Positions 13,104 to 21,500 of a stretch of DNA of 39,347 nt are shown in pieces. Source of the stretch: a virus; the IMG/VR virus record IMGVR_UViG_3300032309_000997, positions 1 to 39,347 of that record; one strand, 5' to 3'. The position numbers and the translations under genes are program-made. How positions within the stretch are numbered: the stretch's first letter is position 1; every line of letters starts with the position of its first letter. The notes under the pieces are model-generated. The model did not search any database. It saw only the letters and a program-made list of their open reading frames with translations, and had not been told where the DNA came from.

Positions 13104-13942
13104 TTGTTTCCTCCAATCGTCACTGGAATGACGGTCTGCGCTGCCGCTCCATGCGGACAACGGTTGTAGTAGTCGCAGTATTTTCCACTGCAAACCCAAG
13201 CGTCTTTGTCCAAACCTGTTGGCGCAAAGTTTCCTGTCTGGCACCACCGTTCAAGGTCGCTCATCCATCCAGCGATCCTGTGTAGGACGGTGTTCTTGTT
13301 TGGTGCGGCAACGTGTGTTGCGCCAATCTCAATCTTTCCACCCAAGCGTGCGTGTCTCCAACCAACAGCGGTTACGTCGCCTTCGGCAAGGATGCTGTAG
13401 ATACCTAACTGTGCGTCACGCGCAGCGTCCTGTTCCGTCCACTTCTTACGCGGCGACAGACTGCTCTTCACATCAGACACGCAGATACCATTGTCTGCTG
13501 CTTCAATCAAGTCAATGTATCCAATGAGTTTGGCGTCGGTTTCTTCGAAAGATCTTTCGACATAAACCTGTGTTGCGATAGGCTTCATGCCAATTGTGGA
13601 TGCGGCGTATTCGCGCAATGCAGTCTCGCCTCGTCCAAGGATATCGATAGGCGCTTCGCTCAAGTCGTAATCAATTACGTCACCGTCACGGTTTGTATCG
13701 GCAGGGTTTTCCCACGCTTCAACAAACACTTCGGTTGGGTCGGCAATCTGATTGCCAGCGATACGATTGTCGTGCAGTTGGCGAGTCGCTTCGTCAAATG
13801 CAATGCCAGCCAACAATCCAGCGCCAACAACTCCCTTGATGCCTTCGATGTAGCGATAGTAGAACTTCATGCCGCATCCGGCCCTGCCGAATGCTGTGCT
13901 GAACTTGCTTGCGCTTACTTCTCCGCCGGGAATGCTAGTCAT
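13100..13942 (-). CDS. Cas4/RecB-like PD-(D/E)XK exonuclease with Fe-S cysteines
   Basis: The 280-residue protein carries the RecB-nuclease motifs G-Y-I-D (D144), V-S-D-V-K (D157, K159) and Q-L-G-I-Y (Q178, Y182). C23 together with C251, C256 and C262 (C-x4-C-x5-C) matches the four-cysteine iron-sulphur pattern of Cas4 and AddB-type nucleases. It probably resects dsDNA ends to feed the RecT-like annealing protein two genes upstream. It is not associated with any CRISPR array. It overlaps both neighbours. Confidence 0.85.
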   Translation of the reverse strand: MTSIPGGEVSASKFSTAFGRAGCGMKFYYRYIEGIKGVVGAGLLAGIAFDEATRQLHDNRIAGNQIADPTEVFVEAWENPADTNRDGDVIDYDLSEAPIDILGRGETALREYAASTIGMKPIATQVYVERSFEETDAKLIGYIDLIEAADNGICVSDVKSSLSPRKKWTEQDAARDAQLGIYSILAEGDVTAVGWRHARLGGKIEIGATHVAAPNKNTVLHRIAGWMSDLERWCQTGNFAPTGLDKDAWVCSGKYCDYYNRCPHGAAAQTVIPVTIGGNK

Positions 13943-14591
13943 TCTTGCCTTTCATTAGTTCGCGACTATTGTCTCGCTGTCGTTGCATCGCAGCGTATCT
14001 CTCCCACGTAGCAACGTCAAGAATTGTATCGTCCCACGTTTCCTTCTCGCCACTTGCACCAGTGTTCTTGCCAAGCAAACGAGCAGGACTACCAGCAACT
14101 TTCTGATAAGGGGCAATGTCGTTAATAACGCTAGAGTTCAGTCCGATCATGGCGGACTCGCCAATCACCGTCCACGGATGAGTAACTACACCTTGTCCGA
14201 ATGTGACGCGATCACCTACCGTTGTGTGTCCACCAAAGACCGCGAAACTACCGATGGTGCAGTCCTGCCCGATCCATACGTCATGAGCAATGTGGCATCC
14301 AGCCATGATGAGCGTGTCATAACCGATGACTGTTTCGTCAATAATGCCTTGATGAACTTGTGCTAACTCTCTTACGCAAGCGCCTTTGCTGATGTGAACT
14401 CCCTTGTCTGCGCGGTCTGCGGTAACGGGAGATGGGTATACGCCGTGGTATTGGGGAGGTGCGCCAATTATTGCGCCGTGCCCAACGTATGCGTTCGTCC
14501 CAATGTACGCTGGGCCGATGATGACGGCAGAGTCTTCGATGTGTGCGCCTACGCTGATAGTTACTTTGCCGTACGTGTCGTCAATGATCAT
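13935..14591 (-). CDS. LpxA-like left-handed beta-helix acyltransferase
   Basis: This 218-residue protein is made mostly of hexapeptide repeats (I-G-x-x-A-x-I-G style), giving a left-handed beta helix. It keeps M-A-G-C-H-I-A-H-D, in which H103 corresponds to the catalytic His of LpxA. It also keeps an A-P-P-Q-Y segment like the A-D-P-Q of LpxA and a V-A-G-S-P-A-R-L-L-G end. Members transfer acyl or acetyl groups to UDP-GlcNAc or related sugars. The C-terminal 40 residues are polar and helical. It sits between the RecT-like and Cas4-like genes with overlaps on both sides. Confidence 0.85.
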   Translation of the reverse strand: MIIDDTYGKVTISVGAHIEDSAVIIGPAYIGTNAYVGHGAIIGAPPQYHGVYPSPVTADRADKGVHISKGACVRELAQVHQGIIDETVIGYDTLIMAGCHIAHDVWIGQDCTIGSFAVFGGHTTVGDRVTFGQGVVTHPWTVIGESAMIGLNSSVINDIAPYQKVAGSPARLLGKNTGASGEKETWDDTILDVATWERYAAMQRQRDNSRELMKGKND

Positions 14592-15481
14592 GCTGCCAAC
14601 TCGCGCATCACAATGTCCAACTCAAAGCACCGCACGCCAAGCGTGTCAGCCAACGACTCGTACACCTTGTCCTGAGTCAAGCGCCCCTCGGGAAGATAAC
14701 CGTGCAACTTCAACAACTTGCCAGCCTCAGCCTTATCCTCCTTCGACAATGCTGCAAAGAACGCCTTGGCCGCTTCAATCCAATCATTCGTCGGATCAAT
14801 CACTTCGCCGTCAAGCGTTTCCTCAGCAGCGTCAAGAGTTGCAATGGCTTCAACAACCATCTCCTCCACCTTTTCCTCAACAGGCTTCAGTGTTAGGGTA
14901 GGGGAGGTAGGGAGGGCGGCTTCTGAGGAGGCCACCTGTGAGGGGGAAGAGCCGCCCTCCCTGCCAGTGAAACCGGATTCGTCGCCCAACTCCTCCGGTG
15001 TGTAGATGCTACCACCAATTACCTCTGGCATAAAAGCGTTCACGCCTTCGGTAACTGCCCGAGCGGTACGCATCTGACGCGGATACTTTTGCCACGTGCC
15101 ACGACCACCAAGGCCCATGCGCTTCGCATCATCAGTATCACACTTGCTAGTGCCAATCACTTCACCATTGATTGTCCACTCGATCTCCACGCGCTCTTCG
15201 TCGCGCTGAAGATACTTGAACGAGTATCGGTCAGTGCCGTGCGGCCCAGTGTAGTTGCGCACCATGCCAAGGATGGCCTGATACGAAAGGGTAGGCTTGC
15301 CCTCTACGATATGTACGTCGCTGATGCCGCGCAAGCCTAGTCCTAGTTCGCGTGCGATGCGCAGTTTGACTACGCCAGCGGCAGCGTCGCGAATGTCCTT
15401 GTAGAACCCGGACTGTGCAAGCGCATTGGCAAGACGGATGTCTTCGTCAATGTCGCTACGAACAACAAGATCATTACTCAT
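14588..15481 (-). CDS. RecT/Bet-like single-strand annealing protein (probable)
   Basis: I start this 297-residue protein at ATG 15481 (GGAGG site 5 bases upstream). The N-terminal half (about residues 15-165) has the pattern of a phage family I recall as RecT-like: A-L-A-Q-S-G-F-Y-K-D, A-R-E-L-G-L-G, V-E-G-K-P-T-L-S-Y-Q, E-I-E-W-T-I-N-G, W-Q-K-Y-P-R-Q-M and Y-T-P-E-E-L-G. The C-terminal part (165-297) is acidic and linker-like. With the Cas4-like exonuclease and SSB it would form a recombination module. The subfamily is not certain. Confidence 0.7.
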   Translation of the reverse strand: MSNDLVVRSDIDEDIRLANALAQSGFYKDIRDAAAGVVKLRIARELGLGLRGISDVHIVEGKPTLSYQAILGMVRNYTGPHGTDRYSFKYLQRDEERVEIEWTINGEVIGTSKCDTDDAKRMGLGGRGTWQKYPRQMRTARAVTEGVNAFMPEVIGGSIYTPEELGDESGFTGREGGSSPSQVASSEAALPTSPTLTLKPVEEKVEEMVVEAIATLDAAEETLDGEVIDPTNDWIEAAKAFFAALSKEDKAEAGKLLKLHGYLPEGRLTQDKVYESLADTLGVRCFELDIVMRELAA

Positions 15482-15513
15482 CATGGCCTCCAAGCCTTTG
15501 ATTGGTTCGTACT

Positions 15514-15696
15514 CTACACGCGCTTAGCGCGTTCCGCAAGTCGCTCTTGTTCGCCCTCGCGGATTATCACGTACATCTCAAACGAGCGGGCTAGGATGCG
15601 CTCCGCAGTTTCCGGCTCTCCGGCGCGAAGCGCATCCAATGCCCATCGAACATCACGAGCCATGCTCGCTAGTGCTTCATCGGGGCGACCAGTCAC
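15514..15696 (-). CDS. Helical hypothetical protein, 60 residues
   Basis: A GTG at 15696 (AAGGGG site) opens a helical Ala/Arg/Glu-rich frame (M-T-G-R-P-D-E-A-L...). It overlaps the end of the small membrane-protein gene by 20 bases. The stop lies in the loop of a short hairpin (ACGCGC-TTA-GCGCGT, 15518-15532). The function is unknown. Confidence 0.65.
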   Translation of the reverse strand: MTGRPDEALASMARDVRWALDALRAGEPETAERILARSFEMYVIIREGEQERLAERAKRV

Positions 15697-15856
15697 TTGT
15701 CCCCTTCAGATACCCCGCAGCGACACTGAGGATCAGCGTCACCGCCGTCGCTACGTCCGCAGGTACATCCACGCCACACTGCCCCAGCACAAACACAATC
15801 ACTAGGGTCGCCGCAGCAGCCAAACCACTCGCCTTGACTTTCGGATTCAGATTCAT
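15677..15856 (-). CDS. Holin-like two-helix membrane protein, 59 residues
   Basis: The ATG at 15856 follows a GAGGAGG site and encodes M-N-L-N-P-K-V-K-A-S-G-L-A-A-A-A-T, then a hydrophobic helix (about 10-28), a polar turn G-V-D-V-P-A-D and a second hydrophobic helix (about 36-54). The M-N-x-N-P-K-V-K-A start and V-D-V-P-A turn are familiar from small phage membrane proteins annotated as holins. It overlaps a Cys-rich alternative frame (15878-15693) that I consider spurious. It may act with one of the wall hydrolases. Confidence 0.75.
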   Translation of the reverse strand: MNLNPKVKASGLAAAATLVIVFVLGQCGVDVPADVATAVTLILSVAAGYLKGTSDWSPR

Positions 15857-15874
15857 TCTTCACCTCCTCTAGCA

Positions 15875-16768
15875 TCATAGGATCACTCGGTACTGAACGC
15901 CAGCACGAGAAGACAAATTATTCTTCTTCTCGGCGGAACGCTCATGCCGCGAAAAACTCATTTCAATCACGGGCGGACCAATCATGTTCTGCGTCTTACG
16001 ACGAAAGCCCTTACGCGCTTCCCACGTATCATGATTCTCTTGTCCGCCCTTAGTGTCAACGCGACCTAACTTGTATGTACCACAATGCGCTACGACTCGT
16101 TCCCAGTCTCGGACTTGCGTAGGCATGATGCGAAGGCTAGGGAATATGTGCGCAACCCTATCGTGCGAGTGTCCCCGCAAAACAAGATCAGCATCAGATT
16201 CGCCAAGGTGTTTCTCAAGGGTGTTGATCTTTGCGCCAGCAGTTCTGCCGCCTTGCCAACCGTGGTGAAGGTCAAAGACCGTAACATGCTCGCCTCCTAC
16301 TGCTTTGCTTGCAGAGTTCTTCCACGACACACGCAAGAACCCGCCATAACCAAGATACTCAACGCCCAACTGGGCCGCAATCTCACTACCAATCTCACGA
16401 TCAAAACGACTACGGATCGTGTACTCGTGATTACCACTGAGCCAGCACCAGATCTGCTTGCGAATAGGCGCAAAGATTTCTAATGCGTGCGCAACAGTCT
16501 CAGTAGGGATACCGCCCTCGGCGTGCATCGCATCCACGTATCGCTCAGGCCACATTCCTGCCTGAAAACGCTTGTCTCGCCAGTCAATCAGGTCGCCTAC
16601 GTCGCCAAGAAAAACAACGCGAGCATTCTTGTCCTGTTTGATCATCTCAACGTGTTCGCGGAGAGTCTCTTCGTCAACGTCGGCAGCGCCAAGATGAGTG
16701 TCACTGATAGGCCAGATACGGTATGTCTCGCCTGCGCTAAATGTTTCGGTGATTCGGGCTACACGCAT
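15875..16768 (-). CDS. Calcineurin-like metallophosphoesterase
   Basis: The 297-residue protein shows the full metal-site signature: D-T-H (D23, H25), G-D-V-G-D (D56), G-N-H-E (N113, H114), a His at about 168-169 (L-H-H-G) and G-H-S-H (199-202). Such enzymes cleave phosphodiesters or phosphomonoesters with two metals. In phages they are found among DNA-metabolism genes, sometimes resembling SbcD/Mre11 nucleases, but no SbcC partner is seen here. The start has an optimal AAGGAGG site. It heads the recombination operon. Confidence 0.88.
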   Translation of the reverse strand: MRVARITETFSAGETYRIWPISDTHLGAADVDEETLREHVEMIKQDKNARVVFLGDVGDLIDWRDKRFQAGMWPERYVDAMHAEGGIPTETVAHALEIFAPIRKQIWCWLSGNHEYTIRSRFDREIGSEIAAQLGVEYLGYGGFLRVSWKNSASKAVGGEHVTVFDLHHGWQGGRTAGAKINTLEKHLGESDADLVLRGHSHDRVAHIFPSLRIMPTQVRDWERVVAHCGTYKLGRVDTKGGQENHDTWEARKGFRRKTQNMIGPPVIEMSFSRHERSAEKKNNLSSRAGVQYRVIL

Positions 16769-16798
16769 ATTTCCTCCTTAAGGGAAATTAGGCGGAAA

Positions 16799-17536
16799 CT
16801 ATCGGACGACTCGGACGAAAGCGATCACATCATCAATGTGACGCTGACGCACCATCACTTCGCCACCATCAGAGTCAGCACCAATACCAGTATTGCCCTC
16901 CAACGCAATAAACGAAATGCCGCCATGCGGAGGAGTAGCAACAATGCCAACATGATTGGCTACGCCATCCTTGTTCCACGAATAAAGAACAACGTCGCCA
17001 GTGCGAGCATCATCCTCCTGCACAATCGTCATGCCCTTACCAAGACGAGCATCGGTAAGGATGTAAGGACAATACGCATAACGAGTGCCCTTAGCGAACG
17101 TCTTGCTGCCAGCCTTAACCATGCAGTACGTGACAAACATTGCGCACCACGGTCCAACAATTCCATACCACTCAGAAAACAAGACCCTGTTTGAACCGGC
17201 AGGATTCTCCTTCACACCAACGTACTCGCGGCCAACCTTCAACGCCGCCTCACCAAGACTCGTCTTCTTCTTACGCTGGCTCTGACGAATACGCATTGCC
17301 GGAGTCGGCTTCTTCTTGCCCGTCAAGAATGCTTCGAGATCATTGCCATACGACGGCTTCACATTTTTCGCCGCATAACCCAGCGCGTACTTTGCATCGC
17401 TGCAAGCACGACCAGTGATCTCGCCGAACACGCCATCAATCTTGCCAACAAAGTATCCCTTGTTTGTCAGGATACGCTGGGCGCGATCAACAGCAGGGCC
17501 GCGAGTGAGCGGCGTAGTTAGGGTAAGGGTACGCAT
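16799..17536 (-). CDS. Endolysin: peptidoglycan-binding domain plus CHAP amidase/peptidase
   Basis: The 245-residue protein has a PG-binding-1 domain (about residues 10-70; V-D-R-A-Q-R-I-L-T-N-K-G-Y, I-D-G-V-F-G-E-I-T) followed by a basic linker (73-92). A CHAP domain follows with catalytic C131 (G-P-W-C-A-M-F), H195 (N-H-V-G-I-V) and L-E-G-N-T (E213, N215). It has no signal peptide, so it would need a holin. It starts with an AAGGAGG site. The holin-like gene at 17829-17593 lies just upstream. Confidence 0.88.
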   Translation of the reverse strand: MRTLTLTTPLTRGPAVDRAQRILTNKGYFVGKIDGVFGEITGRACSDAKYALGYAAKNVKPSYGNDLEAFLTGKKKPTPAMRIRQSQRKKKTSLGEAALKVGREYVGVKENPAGSNRVLFSEWYGIVGPWCAMFVTYCMVKAGSKTFAKGTRYAYCPYILTDARLGKGMTIVQEDDARTGDVVLYSWNKDGVANHVGIVATPPHGGISFIALEGNTGIGADSDGGEVMVRQRHIDDVIAFVRVVR

Positions 17537-17572
17537 GGTGCCTCCTTGTTGCTTACGCCACTAGAATACCAC

Positions 17573-17580
17573 GCGAACCA
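17573..17580 (-). promoter_or_regulatory. Possible -10 element (GGTATTCT) before the endolysin
   Basis: GGTATTCT on the minus strand has the GGTANNNT form seen at late starts. Here it would give a leader of about 30 bases containing the AAGGAGG site. No good -35 is visible. Confidence 0.3.
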
Positions 17581-17592
17581 GAGAAGTCCTAC

Positions 17593-17829
17593 TTAGATCG
17601 CGGCTTGGACAAACCAAACCACAGTAGCCAGAAGCGCACCGCTAAGGACAGTTGTTGCCACCACAGTCTGCATACGTTTCGCACGCTGCTCTCCATCATA
17701 CTTAGCGTTCTCCATCTCAAGGCTAGTGACGCGACCATTCGTCCGTTTCACCTCAGAATGAATCTGATCCAACATGTCTTGCATATGTTGAAGCCTAAGC
17801 AGAATAATTTGAACCGAATCTTCGCTCAT
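17593..17829 (-). CDS. Holin/XhlA-like protein: coiled coil plus C-terminal membrane helix
   Basis: The 78-residue protein has an amphipathic heptad-like N-terminal segment (about residues 8-45; L-R-L-Q-H-M-Q-D-M-L-D-Q-I), a charged stretch and one hydrophobic C-terminal helix (about 55-76). This matches haemolysin XhlA-like phage proteins that support lysis. The ATG overlaps the stop of the NlpC/P60 gene. It lies between two wall hydrolases, so it is probably part of the lysis cassette. Confidence 0.75.
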   Translation of the reverse strand: MSEDSVQIILLRLQHMQDMLDQIHSEVKRTNGRVTSLEMENAKYDGEQRAKRMQTVVATTVLSGALLATVVWFVQAAI

Positions 17830-18458
17830 CCAAACCGCCGTACTCCCACTAGATCACTACGATCCGATAGGTTACTGATCTTAACAACATCACCCGTTTG
17901 GGGAGCCTGCAAGAACTTGCCATTCCCAATAAAGATTCCAACATGCCCCGGACCATTAGCGCCCGGATGAAAAAACACGAGATCGCCCGGCTTCATCGCG
18001 TTTACTGGAACTGGAGTTCCAGCGCGGAACTGTTCATAAGACACTCTTGGGACATCAACGCCGAACTTTGCAAACGCATACTTGACAAGGCCCGAACAAT
18101 CAAAGCCAACAGTGTTCGCGCCCTGAGCAATGCCACGAGTAGGGCCAGACTCGCTACCACCACCCCACGAGTATGGAACGCCACGCATCTGAAGCGCAGC
18201 ACGAACAACAGCCTGACCAATCTTCGACGTAGGAGGGATCGGAATATCATTCGAATAACCAAACGCCTGCCCCTTTGCAGGCGTAACGCCACCCGTCGAT
18301 GCACTCATTTGCTTTACCTGTTGTGGCGTAAGCGTAGGCTGATCAACCTCAACAGGAACATCAATACCCGGCACCGTAATCTTCGCCTGCTTCGCCAACG
18401 TCTTGATGTTCTGACGAATCACATAGTCTTGTGTGCTTGACAGGTTAGGAACGTTCAT
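17826..18458 (-). CDS. NlpC/P60 cysteine peptidase (virion-associated lysin or endolysin)
   Basis: From ATG 18458 the protein has 210 residues. A 75-residue N-terminal linker is followed by an NlpC/P60 domain with V-P-Y-S-W-G-G, the catalytic F-D-C-S-G (C121) and G-H-V-G-I-F (H172). Q184 stands at the place of the third polar residue, where His is more common. It cuts the stem peptide of peptidoglycan. The absence of a signal and its place right after the 2060-residue internal protein suggest a virion-borne entry enzyme as well as a lysin. An extension to TTG 18512 would read through C-runs. Confidence 0.88.
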   Translation of the reverse strand: MNVPNLSSTQDYVIRQNIKTLAKQAKITVPGIDVPVEVDQPTLTPQQVKQMSASTGGVTPAKGQAFGYSNDIPIPPTSKIGQAVVRAALQMRGVPYSWGGGSESGPTRGIAQGANTVGFDCSGLVKYAFAKFGVDVPRVSYEQFRAGTPVPVNAMKPGDLVFFHPGANGPGHVGIFIGNGKFLQAPQTGDVVKISNLSDRSDLVGVRRFG

Positions 18459-18599
18459 GTAGCGTAGGGGGGGGTTTGGGGGGGGACCAAGACAAATATG
18501 CTTGCGAAACAATTTGCCTGATGATGAAGTTTACAAATCACATCAACAAGCCCACAAACAAGAATAGCCTTCGGCAGTAGGTTATACCTACAAATAGTA
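18459..18599. other. Intergenic stretch with paired G8 runs and a GGTATAAC motif
   Basis: On the plus strand G8-TTT-G8 lies at 18467-18485, directly before the NlpC/P60 start. GGTATAAC (18588-18581, minus strand) resembles the late -10 series and could start an mRNA with a leader of about 115 bases. A 15-base inverted repeat (18577-18591) surrounds it. A 28-residue frame from a GTG ends in an ATGA overlap with the ATG at 18458 but runs through the C8 tracts, so I do not call it a gene. Confidence 0.4.
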
Positions 18600-21500
18600 T
18601 TAGCCGCCAACAATGGTTTTTCTTCCAGTGAAACCAGATGGCGCAACAGGCGCAGCAGGAACATTAGGCGCAACAGGAGTAGCAGCCGGAGCGGGTACCG
18701 GAACACTCGGTTGAACCTGAAAACCAGAAACGCTCTGTTCATACGTCGCATTATTCGCAGCAGTACGAAGAATGTTATTCATCTCCTTCGTAAACCTAGA
18801 CTTCGAATTATTCGCCATAGCAGCAAACTGCGACTTCTCTACATCACCATGACCAATAACCCACGCCGGAGAACCACCCATCACAAACCGCATCGTCAAA
18901 GCAATCGCATTCTCAGGCGACAAATCCTGAGTCAACTGGTAAATATCACGACCCGGCACATCACCAACAGCAACCTGCGGCGTCACATTCAACGGCAACA
19001 CACCCTCAGCGCCACGCAAATACTTAGGACTCGGCGACAACAACAAATTACCACTAGAAACCTGACCACTAGAAGTCACCGCAATACTTGACAATGGCAA
19101 CATCCCCTGAAGCGTATTCACGTAATACACACCAGCATCACGCGAATACGCATCAATCGAATTACCCGCTTGATTCTTCACCTCACTAATAGCCGTCGGC
19201 CCACCAACCTGCTTAGCCGTACCCGTCAAAAGACTGTACCCAACCTCAAACAAATTACGAAACAACGGATTCAACATACCCGCCGTTGCATTAATCACCT
19301 GCTCGTCATAACCACTAGACCCACCAGCAAACGACGCAGGCGTACTAAACGGCGCAAGCGAACCAGCGTGCCACGCAAGAATATAATCCTGCTGAATATT
19401 CGTTTCAGGATGCTCCTGCATAAAAATCGGAACAACATCTTGCATCCACGACGGATACACACCATGCCGCGCCAAATACTCATTACCAATCTCACCCAAA
19501 CGCTGCAAAAACAAACGACGCAACGGATACTTCAACGGCATCGTCACAAACGTCAAGCGAAGAATATGCCGATACCACTGCTGAAACGGCACCGCAATGC
19601 GAAGAAGCGTGTTCGCCTTACCACCAGCATGAAGATCACCAAGCCACTGATACGAAAAATCAGTAAACTCATCCGCCAACGCACGCAACCCCTCATCCGT
19701 AGCGCGACCAGACGCAAGCATATCCAAATACTCCTGCGCCTTATCACTCAACTGGCGACCAGTCGTCCACGTCTTCACAAACCCATCATCCGCAAGACGA
19801 GAAGCAGCCGGATACGCCTTCGAATACCACACAGCAAGACGCCCAAAATCCTCAGCAATACCATTAAACGTACGCATCGTATTCATCCACCACGCCAACC
19901 CAGCAAACGGATCATCAAACGACAAACCACGCCCCAACCCAACATCAAGCGTCCCACTAGGCAACCGAGAACGAATACCCCTAAACGACATCTCCGTTGT
20001 CAACGACGCACCAAAACCCTGACGCAACGCAGCAGGAGCCGCCACATCACCATACTTCAAATGACGATACGCCAAATAAAACGAACGCGGCCCAGCACCA
20101 GCAAGCGCCGCAAGAATCGCACTACCCACAAGATTCGCCATACCAGTACGAGGAAAAATATTCAACGTAAACGCACGCCACTGCTTCGTCAACTTATCCA
20201 CAGCACCAATAGCACCAGTCGGACGATACGCAATATCAGCCAACTCCTTCGTCACATAATCATGCAAATGACGAGGAATCAGATAATAAGAACCACCCTT
20301 CTCAACCATCGCAGGCGTAGTTTCCTGCGCAAACAAATCAGCAAGCGTCTGCTCACCAGCATCCTCAATATCAACAGTACCCGTCTGCGCCGTCGTCCGA
20401 GAAGGCTTACGACGATCAGCACTAATCGCAACCCAATCACGCGCATCACTAACAACACGATCACCCTCAGACAACCTAATCGTCTTACCCGACTCATCAA
20501 CATACTCAAACGCATGATTCAAAACAGCCGCATCACGCGCATCAACATTATCCACACGAATCGAAATCGCATCAACAAACCGCTGCATATCCTGAACCCA
20601 CGCAGCATTACCATACAAACGCCCAGTGTCAGTAAGAAGACGCATCCAAAGATTCCGCAAATCCTCCTCACCACGCGCATACACAACACCACTATTCTTC
20701 ATTGTACGACTCGGCGGAATCCACGAATCAGCAGACACATCAATCGGCTTACGCAACCGCTCAGCCTGCTTAGAAGCACCAAACGAAGCGCGACGAGTAC
20801 CAACCCACAACACAGGATCAGCGCCCGTCAACTCCGCACGCGCAATCCACTCAGACTCAACCTCATCACGCATCTTCGCAATCTTGAACCGAACAGGAGA
20901 CACGCGATACTGCTTCAACTCAACAGCAATCTGCTCACTAGCAGCATCAAGAACTACCTTGACATTCGCATCATTCACAATCGGACGACCACGCTCAACA
21001 ATACGAGCAGCCTCACGACGATTCAACTCTGCCTGACGCAACGCCGCCTTACGCATCTGACGAACCTCACGAATCGTCGCCACACTCGGAGCAACCTCAC
21101 GAGCAACAACACGAGCCTGCAACTCGTCTAGCCGAGCGCCACGCTCAAACGCCGCACCAACCAACTCCTTAGGCAAACCAGTATCAATTGTCTGAGCAAC
21201 ACTCTTACGCCCAAACCCAACAGGCTCAACAATGCTCCTATCACGACCCTTATACAACTTACGCTTACCAACCATTCGCTCAACACGAGAAACACGAACC
21301 TCAGCATCAACAAGCGCAGCAATATCATCCTTCGTAATTTGCACCCCATCCTCAACCTTACGGCGCAACTCGCCCAAAACACTCAAAAGCGCAGGCCGCT
21401 CAGCCGCAACAACCTCACCATACTTACCCTTACCACTCATCAACGAACGCACATCAGCACCCGTCACAAACTCAAAACGCCTCTCCAACGCACCCAACGC

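Noticed and set aside
13100-13942. Cas4-like gene as a hint of a CRISPR system
   Set aside because: No repeat-spacer array, cas1 or cas2 is present. Cas4/RecB-like nucleases are common in phage recombination modules.
15693-15878. Cys-rich 61-residue frame
   Set aside because: It overlaps almost fully the better-supported two-helix membrane protein gene at 15856-15677, which has the stronger ribosome site and a recognisable protein pattern.
18459-18512. N-terminal extension of the NlpC/P60 protein to TTG 18512
   Set aside because: The extension runs through C8-AAA-C8, has a weak ribosome site and adds Pro-rich sequence not typical of the family. ATG 18458 is preferred, but the case is not closed.
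18577-18599. TAATACTATTTG sequence resembling a T7-type RNA polymerase promoter
   Set aside because: Only the first few bases match, it is not repeated before other genes and the phage encodes no RNA polymerase.
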